From: Bedellia somnulentella
Taxonomy: Eukaryota > Arthropoda > Insecta > Lepidoptera > Bedelliidae
Direction of reading: 5' to 3'
Assembly (NCBI GenBank): GCA_963576735.1
Contig: OY755184.1
Coordinates: 62,001-126,000 of the forward strand
DNA: 64,000 nt
Position 1 is the stretch's first letter; every line of letters begins with the position of its first letter. A program made the translations under genes and the position numbers. Below the pieces are notes generated by a model. It ran no database searches. It saw only the letters and a program-made list of their open reading frames with translations, and had not been told where the DNA came from. Shown here piece after piece: positions 24,101 to 36,100 of the stretch.

Positions 24101-27100
24101 TATTATAAAAAAAAAAATACTCTGTTCCTTTTGATGTAACACTACTGTCAAAATGAGGTGGTGTAATAAAGGGAATCGAATTGTTGTGATTGTGCATAAT
24201 TATATGAAAACAGGAACAAGTATTCTTTTTGAATATTATTTTTAAATATAAATATATTACAGCTATTACTTATTTATTACATATACTTATTTTATAAATG
24301 CACGTGTACATTTATCAGTGTATGTTGAGTAAAAAACGTAATCAAATATACATTTATGTTATCTTAATAAACAAAACTGTTTACTTTGTTAAATACAGAT
24401 TAATTTAAAGTATCTTCTGGAAGGATCTGATGACTGTGATACAGGTTCGACCTAGTACAGTCTCTGCATTTAAATATTGTACAAGTAATCTTTTATGTTT
24501 TCTTTTTGTGTATTAGTAGAAGTCTTATTGCATGTTTCTTGAATAAATTATATGTAATGAAACCAGTAGCTATCAAAGCCGCTAGAAGCGTCATAAATAA
24601 TATGGCTAAGAAAAACAAAAGTGCTTCATCCTAAACATAAATATTTAGTTTTGCCTTTGGCAATTCATTTAATTTGACAAATAATTTAGTGGTTTTATTG
24701 GATGGCCACCAATGAACCACCAACTGATCTATAGAATGAAGCAAGTAACGCAAAGTTCCCCCCCCCAGAGGCGCTGTCGGGCGGCGAGGGCGCGGTGTCG
24801 GTGGCCACGCCGCTGTACTGGGACTCGTGGGAGCGCCGCGCCTCGCCACGACACCGCCACCGACACCACCACACCACCACCACCAGCTCTACCACCACCA
24901 CCACCACCGCCGGCGGGAACAACGCGCTGCTCAACGGTAAGGCGATATTACTAATTTCGGTGAAGTCTGAATTGTATGATTGAATAATAAGGTATTTTTG
25001 CAAGAATATGAATATAAAATTAATATATCTCTACTTTTAACATAAAGTAGAGAAATATTTCAAGCTGGCTTTTTAATTTGACATAACATTTACAATTAAG
25101 TTATTGTTCAACGGTTCCAAATAAAATATGAAATATCATAATGAAATCAAACCAAGCAAACCACAAACATTTTTCGTGAATTTTAATGTACTCAATATTT
25201 TATAATACTTAAACCATTTGCACGCCACTTTTCAAACAATATTGATCCATTACCGTATATATCATTTTTTGTGAAAAAGTATTGATTTAATTTGTAATAA
25301 AAGTGTCCGTGTTTCGATATAAGCAATTAAACGTTATTGAATATCAAAATATAACAAAGGTATATTTCAACAGGCGGTAGTTCGTCCCTGCAGCCGTCGC
25401 TGTGCAAGTCTCGCTCGCACGAATCCCAGCTCACCAAGCCGGACGCGGACCTCAGGTATCGTAGCATCATCATCATCATTATTGTCACTGCAGCTCGCAG
25501 ACGTTTGCTACTATAGTGTATTCACCGAAACAAGTTAGTACGGGAGCAAGCAGGTCGCACGTGATTGGTTGACGATAAGAGAATATGGGCGCGTCCAGAT
25601 GTCCATTTTGTGACTGTCGCTTGACATGTACGGACGCTTTGTTTTATTTTCCTAGTAGGCAAACATAATACAACCAGTGGACTGCTAATAAGGACAGTTT
25701 TTTCAATAGGTAATATTGTCACCAAATTGAACAGTTGTGTAATTATGACCTTTTAATTTAAAATGAACCAACTACTAAGATTGTCTTGTGGATGCATCTT
25801 TACATTTCTATGCGATTGTTTATGCCCACTGACAGTTAATGACGGTCATCTGTCCTTTTCATTTGCATACAGATTCACGAGTGAGAGGGCGCTATATTAA
25901 CTTGTTTCGGTGAATACACTATAGATATGCCCTTAACTTGGTGTTCCACCTCCAACGTTATCCTTTTAGTTAGAATGTAGGAATGTGGTCGCCACTCCAA
26001 AATAATAGTGTATCAAAGGATTCAGTCCTATTAATAGCGTAATAGACTTTCATGTATCCTCTCCCGTTTCATGTACGCCCGAACCGTCTCAACATTGCAC
26101 CTTTTACGAATCACACTTATGACGGCTCCTCACCGTCACTAGGTGTTTGTTTGTGACGTTACATGACCAAACACGCTCTTCACGCAACTTCACACTTTCA
26201 CCAATTAAATTATTCCGCTCAACTCCCTCGTGGGTAGGATAGATCGTTACATCCACTCATCATTCGTTGGTAATTTGATGAAATTAGAAATACAATATGG
26301 TGTAATATCTAAAGGAAAGAAAAATTCCGGCGCTGGCGGGGATCGAACCCACGACCTCCGGTTATACGCCCCCGTCGCTCTGCCAATTGAGCTACAGTGT
26401 CAAGTGGCTACTAGTGCGAAATTTTTCTTTCCTTTGTTTCTCTTACACTTTTTTAAGTAGTGCCAGCGTAATATATATAAATTAACATTTTACAAATTTA
26501 CCATTCCTGTATTTGTAAGTAATAATCCCCACATGAGGTTTTCGTGTAATTCCAGTGACGCGAGCCAGTCGTCCCCGGCGGGCGGGGCCGCCAGCACGCC
26601 GCCCTCCCCGCGCGACCCGCCGCCGCCGCCGCCCAACAACAACACCCTTAACCATTCCGTGAGTACCCAGTTATACACTTTTTAAACTCTCGCAGTTTGT
26701 ACACATTATACGTAATAATAGGGATTAACCAAAAAATATTTATATCATGTAAATGATATAAAAAAATGTGCATCATAATCTTATAATTACACTGTACAGA
26801 GTGGCATATTTATGTCATATTTAAATGGTTCAGTGTGAGGAAATCTGAAAATAGTAGACATGAGGAGATATGTTTTTTGGAATATTATCATTGATTTTTA
26901 GTAGCAAGTTAACGTGCATTGGCTCTGTTTTCAACCGACTTCAAAAAAAGCTACTCGATTGCATGTTTCCTTTTTGTGTATATGTGACGAGATTGTTCCT
27001 TTATTAGACTATGGATTATTTAAGTTCTTTTCAGTTTTTGAACGCTTTTTCAAAAAATTAATTACCTCCCTCAGCCACACTAAAACTTTTGATCCAACAA

Positions 27101-30100
27101 ATGATTTTATAACGATTTTAATTGGTTTTACCGAATTTAATTTCGCGGCTGGCAGCCATTGACACGGTGGCTCAATTGGCAGAGCGTCGGGGCGTATACC
27201 CGAGGTCGCAGATTTATTCTTTAATATTAGTAATAATCCCCACATGAGGTTTTCATGAACAAAACATTTAAATTAACAGTGTTGGTCTTTAGCAGTAAAA
27301 TTTACTAAAAAACAGGATATCTTAATACTCATTAATTGAGTAATTTTGTCCGTGTCAAGTAATCTCTTCTAACATCACACTTATTAACACTATTGAGTAT
27401 CTCGGGCAGANNNNNNNNNNNNNNNNNNNNNNNNNNNNNNNNNNNNNNNNNNNNNNNNNNNNNNNNNNNNNNNNNNNNNNNNNNNNNNNNNNNNNNNNNN
27501 NNNNNNNNNNNNNNNNNNNNNNNNNNNNNNNNNNNNNNNNNNNNNNNNNNNNNNNNNNNNNNNNNNNNNNNNNNNNNNNNNNNNNNNNNNNNNNNNNNNN
27601 NNNNNNNNNNGCATCAAGATAAGCCTTGGGTGCCCCATTTTGTGTGTAAAACATGCAGAGAACATTTGAGACAATGGACAAATTGCAAAAGAAGATGTAT
27701 GAAATTTGGGATACCGATGATTTGGAGGGAACAACAAAATCACTTCAACGACTGTTATTTCTGTTTGGTTAAGATTGTCGGCATAAATCGAAAGAATAGA
27801 AGTAAATGGACATATCCTGATATACCATCAGCGAAAAGACCTGTACCTCATTCCGAAAGTGTCCCTGTGCCTACGTACCACTCGCTGCCAGATATCGAAG
27901 TGGAACAATATAACGAAATCCAAGCAAATCCCGAGATCGACAGTGATTATGGCGAGTTGAATCGAACCTCTCGTTTTTTTTCACAAGGTGAGCTTAATGA
28001 TCTGATAAGGGATCTAGATCTTTCAAAGGAGCGTGCTGAATTGTTGGCTTCTAGATTAAAAGAGAAGAATTTGCTTTCACCAAACACAAGAGTTACATTT
28101 TACCGTCAAAGAGAACGCGATTTGCTACCATATTTTTCTGAAGATAACAATCTTGTTTATTGCAATGATATTGGTGGTTTATTAACAAGAATGGGTTTAC
28201 AAAAGTACGACTCAACTGAGTGGCGTCTTTTTATAGACAGTTCCAAAAGAAGTCTCAAATGTGTATTGCTTCATAATGGTAATAAACACGCTTGTGTTCC
28301 AATTGCTCATTCTACCCGAATGAAAGAAGAGTATGAAGCAATTGCACTGCTTTTAGAAAAGATTAAATATGATAACCACCAATGGTTTATATGCGTCGAT
28401 CTCAAAATGGTTAATTTTCTGTTGGGACAGCAAGGTGGATATACAAAGTATCCATGTTTTATGTGTCTTTGGGATAGTAGAGATAAACCGAATCACTGGG
28501 TACGAAAAAATTGGCCGATCAGAGAAAGCCTAGCTGTTGGAAAGCAAAATGTTATAAATACACCTTTAGTCCCCCGAGAAATGATCATTTTACCTCCTCT
28601 ACACATAAAACTTGGTCTCATGAAACAATTTGTAAAAGCATTAGACAAATCGGGCTCATGCTTTCAATACATTACGAGGGCATTTCCAGCTTTAAGCACA
28701 GAAAAACTCAAGGCTGGAATATTTGACGGTCCTCAGATAAGACAGTTAATTAAAGATGATAACTTCGCAACATCTATGAATGAAACGGAACTTGCTGCGT
28801 GGAACTCATTTGTGCAAGTGATCAAAAATTTCCTTGGTAATCATAAGGCAGAAGATTATGAAAGTATTGTAAACCAAATGCTTTCTTGCTTTCAAAAGTT
28901 GGGATGTAATATGAGCATCAAGGTTCATTACCTACACAGCCATTTGGACTGCTTCCCGCATAACCTGGGTGACTTAAGTGAGGAACAAGGAGAGCGGTTT
29001 CATCAGGACATCAAAGTCATGGAGGATCGATACCAGGGTAGATGGGATACTCACATGATGGCTGATTACTGCTGGGCTCTTATGAGAGACAACCCAATGC
29101 ATAAACATGAAAGAAAATCTATTAAGGGCCTCCCCGCATTTTGCAGCTATTGCGCTCACTCTTACGTCAAATTTACTGAGAGTGACAGGGACGGAAAAAA
29201 CGCGCGCGCAGGATAAATGTAGTTTATTTAGTTTTATTGAATAACTATAATGTTTAAATGAAAAGTTAAACATCAAAGTTACAGATCTTAAAGCTTCGCG
29301 TATATAGACACATAATGAGTTCACATGTATGTTATGCCAGTGGAGCCTATACGGTTTTTATGAAAACAAAGCATGTTCCTATTCAATTTTTTTCATCATA
29401 TTTTTCAACAAATTATAAAAATGTTAAACATCAAATTTTAACACCATGAACTAATCACCAACATATATTTTATTCATGTCATATCAATATCATCAAATCA
29501 GACTTTATAGAATTTCCAAACAATCAATATCAACCTATTTTTCCGGGGACGCCCTTAAGAGGAGTTTTTTGTACACTGACTAATAAAAAATGTGTTTTTT
29601 CGTTGAAAAATTTTTTTTTTTAATATTTTCAAAACTAGAGCTGATACAGAAAAACTGATTACATATTTGAAATCAGTGAAGAAATTACTTTCATAATCAG
29701 GTCTTAAAACAACGGCACCAAAAATAGTGTTGGCCAGTGTTATCATTGATTTTAGTAGTAAGTTAACCTGTATTGGCTCTGTTTTCAACAGACTTTAAAA
29801 AAGAAGGTTGTATGTCTCCTTTTTGCATGTATATGACGAGAGTACTTTTTTATTAGGCTATGGATTACTTAAGTTATTTTTCAAGTTTGTTCAGTTGTTT
29901 CAGTTTTTGTTGAAACCCGAGATCTGTTGAATAATCAATAGTCAAAAATAGTAGTCTGTTATACCGCTAGGCCACGGTGACAAATAATTATACTGTAAAA
30001 ATTTTAAGAGCCTTATTATTGACAAACAAATGATTTTATACTATTTTTGATAAAATGGATGAAACCCCAAAATTTTTAGGTGGGTAAAGTATCTTATATG

Positions 30101-33100
30101 TTAATTGGAGTCATTACCCAGCTTTCTGCCGTTTGGGTATCAATCATAAAATTCAAAAAATATAATAATATTTTTATTTAGATATTAACTGTGTTGGGGT
30201 TTAGCAGTAAAATTTACTAAAAAACAGGAGGTCTTAACCCTTCAGCGGTTGAGAGGCGCCCGGGTGCCTCTGTCGGAGCGCGCCTCTTAAAACGTTATTT
30301 GTGATAGTTATAAAGACTTGTTTTGCATGCTGTATTGTAGCCGCTGAGATCGATTTATTATTTTAGCAGAAAAGCTAATTTATATAGTTTTTTGACGATG
30401 TTCCTCTGAGGGATTAATACTCATTAAGTGGGTAATTTTGTCTGTGTCAACCAATCGCTTACTAACACGATCCATACCGCCGCAGACGACGCCGGGCACG
30501 CCGCTGTCGCCCCGCACCCCGCGCACCCCCCGCACGCCGCTGCAGCGCTGCATGGCGCACGACATCGCGCACCGGTTCACCAAGAGCTTCAACATGATCG
30601 CCGTCTGCGACTACTGCGACCAGAAACTCTTCGGCTCCGGCTTCAAGTGCAAGGAGTGCAAGTTCAAGTGCCATCGGTTTGTACCTCATTCACTATTGAC
30701 TCGTTCACTCACTATCACTCATTCACAATTCAATTCAATCACTCACTTATCATTGATCTCAATATAACAACTTATAATTCCAGCAATAAATACACATACA
30801 TGAATAACATTTATAAATATTTGAGATCAAAAGTTTTGGACGCGTATTCAACATACATACATACATATACTCACGACTATAAATCCCTAAAAGGGGTAGC
30901 CAGAGCTGAAGAATTGAAAATGCCTCAGCCACTTTTGGAAGTTGAGAGGGGAAAAGATGATAAAATAAAGGTGTTTGGTGATGGATCTCCAACCGCATCG
31001 CCCAAAAATCCCTTAAAAAGCCCCAATACCCTTAGTCTCCTATTACGTAAACCCACGGGAAGAAATGGGGTAGTGCTATTCTAAGCCGACACTACACAGC
31101 AATATTATTCAACACTATTCAACATATCGTTCACGAATAAGTGCATGATATTGACAAATACTCAAATAGTATCTTTTTTACTGGGTGAATTTTCAAAGCA
31201 AGTGATTGTTTTGTAATGATTATATTTCCTAAAAAGAAATACATCATTTCGTCTCCTATTACAGCTTTTATATTTGGTTTATACCAACTCTTGTCGCGAA
31301 GTTAAAAAACCTGTAACTTTTAATCACAAGTAAAGGATTAAGATTTATTATCTGTATTCATAGAAAATTATATAAAAATTTACGTACTGCCGACGCACAA
31401 TTCAATGTTTCAATTCTAAATTGGCTTTAGGTTTTAGCTAGTTTGAAATTCTGTGAATAAAGTATACAATATGATTGTGTAACGTTGCAGAGACTGTGAG
31501 AGCAAAGTGCCGCCATCTTGCGGACTGCCCAGCGAGTACGTCTCGCTGTTCCGAGACACATTGAACGGTAACTAGTGCTATTACTCTTCACTATGAAAGT
31601 ATGATACCTGTAACTAAGTGTTTATATGTTTTCCATATTTTTTGCTAGGTTAACTTTATCATGTTATAGTCAAATTTGGGATATGCAGACATTAACGACG
31701 ATTATTATAAAAGAATCCAGGTACGACGGTATATTATGCTCTCCATCCGATTTTTAAATAATTGGTGATTCAGCCTGCAGTGACCTAACCAAGCTAGGCT
31801 AAATCATTAGTCCAACGTTCCGACCGCAGGAACACAAGACCGTACTGTATCACGAACAGTAGTATTAAAACAGACATCGTAATATAATCCCCCCCCAGGC
31901 AAGCCGGCGGGCTACTGCGGCTCCCCGCTGTCGTCGCGGCCGGCGCCCGCGCTGCGACACAGACACACCAACTCCAACACGCTGTGCTTCCCGGTGAGTA
32001 TTAGCTTGCACTGCTTTGTGTAACATACTTTGAAAAGTTATCAACTATATATGTATACTTAGAAACTTTGATGAAAAGCATCAGACTTTTATACTTTGGT
32101 GATTATAAGTTATTTGTTTTTGAGGTTTAGATTTTTCTAGACTTTTATCAAATTAGTTATACATCTGGTTCAACACAATTTCTTCGAAAATTTTACTATC
32201 AACTAATTATAAAGTTGAAGTATGACATTGCTGTCAACTTGATGCAGAAAAACTTAGCTTTGAGCTTGTTCTAATAACTAATATTTTTTTAACCATGAGA
32301 TTCATTTCTGTTTTATTTCAGAGATGATTGTTACTTAAAATGTGAGTGTAATACCATCCAACCGATAGTTTATTGAAATATAAATTTTGGTCCTTCGAGC
32401 CAAATATTACAGCTCAGATTTCCATCTTTACTATGAGATAAATTGTTGTATATATTTTTGTAATACGTAAAAATATATATAATAAAGACTTCTGAGTATA
32501 ATTGTCAATTGTGTGTGTGTATTCAGAGCGGACTGGACTCGTCGTCCACGAACTCGTCGTGCAACTCGTCGTGTCCGTCGTCCCCCGCCGCCGCCGCGCG
32601 CCCGCCCGCCCCCCACCACTTCCACTTCCCAGGTAACTATTACTCACATATCCCGTTTATGTTCATTAGTAGGAGTTATACTATCACTTATTTTAATCTA
32701 CTGTATTACATATGTCGAAAAATCACATATTTGTACGTGAAACGACAAATGTGGAAACATTTGAAGACCATTGCGCAAAATGGGAAAATTACTTTAAAAA
32801 AACATTTAAAATACATATAATAAAGATACAAAAGGCACACAAATTTTTATTTATAGTCAGAGTCTATAGTCAAATTAAGTATAGATTGATACTGTTCAAC
32901 TTTAATATTATTTGTGTATAGTTTTAGTGAAATCATTGTCTAATTTCGATCTATATAAATTGACCGTAGCTACCGTTGCAGACGTGAAGACGGCCACGTC
33001 AAGTCCGAGTCACGCGGCGCCGTCCCCCGCCAGACTCAAGACCGAACACAAGGAGGATGTCGCCGACTCCGCTAAGAGTGGTAAGCATATCATTTAATTG

Positions 33101-36100
33101 AGCACTTAGTCAATTCAGTTCTTTATCTTGTCCAGAGTCACACCCAAACATTTTATTGGTTTTACAATTAGCTTCTGCTCGGAAGTATTCGTGGAATTAA
33201 AGAAAAATGGTCGTATTTTATTAGTGCCATATTCTCGAAGATCAAGGATCTCGTAAATTTCGTTGTATTAATATTCAGTGTTAATAATCGCAGTATAGCC
33301 AGTCAGTAAGTTGAGCTATAATGTTTTTGTGTTGAATCAATTGTGGCTGTGTCATCAGGAAGTCATAAAAGCTAGGAAGTTAATTATGAAACAGATCGTT
33401 CTTATAAATAACAACAAAATAGGACCCAGATCATTCTTATAAATAACAACAAAATGGGACCCAGAATGGAACCCTGTACAACACCATAGGTCGTCTGAGT
33501 TTTTTTACTAACGTAATTCCCGATCTCAACTATTTGAGTTCTATGAGATAAATAGCTCACAATAGGCTCCAACGTTGTTCCCCTAATACCAATTCTAAGT
33601 TTATTTTATCAGTATATCAGGGTATAGAAAGTGTGTCAGAAGCCTTTGGTAGATCAAGTATCGTATCAATTTATTGACTTACTTTTTTTAAAATCATACG
33701 GTTTATCAGATAATATGTGTTAGATTGTAATTTAATATTCTAGAATTAATTGACTTTTCGATTGTTTAGTTAACAGGATTAAGTATTAATATAGGTTAAT
33801 TGGTTTTACAATCGTTCATTATACCATTTTACTAATTCAATAATTTCAATTCATATATTTTAAGTTTGGCTGGAATTAAATATTTTCTTAAACACAAATG
33901 AAATGCAAGTCACTGGTGAAATAATAATGTGAAATAAGTTTTGACGAAACTTCTACAGTCAGTAATAAATAAAGGAAAGAAAAATTTCGACTCAGATGGG
34001 AATTGAACCCGCGACCTCGGGTATACGCCCCCGTCGCTCTGCCAATTGAGCTATTAAATTAATTCTTACAGTCAGTTTTAATATTAATGGCGATTTTATA
34101 AATTTCCGGTTCTTAAGTGTTATGCAAACAAAAAACAGTCGTGAATTCTTAAATGGTTGATATTGATAGCTAACTAGCACATGTTTGACCATGAAATGGT
34201 GTTGTGTTGCAGAAAGCGGCCGCGACGAGGAGCAAAGCGGTCGCGCCGACTCGCTTGACGACAACAACGAACCTGACGACCGCTGGCCCAGACAGAACAG
34301 CGTACGTACACCAACACATGAAATACTGATTCGGATTGAGGTTACATTATCTGCCATAAGACTTTGTATTGCGAGCCAAAAATGTTACAAGCCAAAAGAC
34401 GTTTGTTGCGGAGATCTCTTGATTATGGAAATTTTTATTTATCAGATATCAGTACATTTTGTGCCAAGAGCTCAGCTGATTTGTATTGTAAAAACAAAAA
34501 TAAAGTAACATCATTAAGTTCGTCCTTTCTTAAAAGCTGTTCAAAATTATCTCTTAAACAACCCTCTTTTGTGTTATTACTACCTATTGTTACAGTCTGC
34601 ATACTTGTAATGTTACTTATGTTGCAGTTGTCGATGAAAGAGTGGGACATCCCGTACGACGAGCTGCGGCTGTCGGAGGTGATCGGCGCGGGCCGGTTCG
34701 GCACGGTGTACGCCGGCTCGTGGCACGGCTCCGTGGCCGTGCGCATCCTGCACGTGCGCGTGGGCCACCAGCACGACGTCGACACCTTCAAACACGAGGT
34801 AGGACATGAGTATCGCACATATCCAATATGGAAAACCACCAAAAGCCTTAAAAAATATATTCAGTAATTTAGTTGACATCTTAAAAAAACGGTTAAGTGC
34901 GAGTTGGGTCACGCACCGAGGTATATAAGTTTTTTTTTTTTTTTTTTTTTTTTATTTATTTCAAAATAAAAAGAATTGTTCTCTATTTTTTGAACGTCAC
35001 AAACTTACGTATAAGTTAAATCTTACTCTACTGACTCTACTTCGGATTCGGAAGGTGTATTGTTGCGAGAAGAACCCGTAAGAAACTCAGCAACACACAT
35101 CTTTTCTTAGTCAAATTACAATATTGGTGTATGTCTGGAAATATCCTGAATAGAGCCCTGGTGACACCAAGCAGTTTCATCTATCATATAATCATTTAAA
35201 CTGTAATAATAAATAATAATAAAAAAAAAAAAAACTATACTAATATATTTTTTAAGTTGTCATCTCAACTGATTATTTAATATCATGCTGTGTACACAGT
35301 TTTTTGGTATTATGTCCGAATTTGTATTATTTTTTAAATTTTGTATACCAATGCTATGTCATAATACTGTTTGTGTGCCAAATAAATAAATAAATAAATA
35401 AATAAGCTTTTAAATGAAGACTGCGTTTTATAATTACTTTGAATTTCTTTTCTGTTAGATTCAAAATGTCATCAGGTATTTTATTATAAAATTTTACACA
35501 TAACCCCATAAAAGATGTATTTATTTTTGACAATCTGTACTTTTGAATTGAAATTTTATTATTATCTCTAAGACTTCTAGTATGTCTGTCACAGTTTTTG
35601 GAAAATGCTTTCAAATTTTTTCTCACATACATGATGTTTTCATAAATATATTGACATGGCAGTGTCATTATATTTATGGTTTTAAACAATTCTCTAAGGG
35701 AATCTCGTGAACCTAAATTATAAATAGCTCTTATTGCTCTTTTCTGTAAAATGAATATTGACCCAACATCAGCAGCTCTGCCCCAGAGTAAAATGCCATA
35801 AGACATGATGCTATGAAAATAACTATAGTAAACTAAACGAGCGGTCTGTACATCAGTTAAATGTCTTATCTTTCTAACGGCATAGGCAGCACTGCTTAGC
35901 CTGCCAGCTAGCGCGCTAATGTGGGGTCCCCATTGGAGCTTTGAGTCCAGATGTATCCCTAAGAAAACTGCGCTATTCGTAAATGGTAATTTTTCATTAT
36001 TTAATGTAATTTCATTATCAACACTTTTAACATTTGGTAATGCAAATTTAATACATTTGGTTTTTTTGGCATTTAGTACAAGATTATTTGAAGCAAACCA

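Noticed and set aside
24631..25003. Valine-rich minus-strand frame opposite the (CAC)n repeat
   Set aside because: Complement of the His/Thr repeat in Ksr exon 4; composition artefact.
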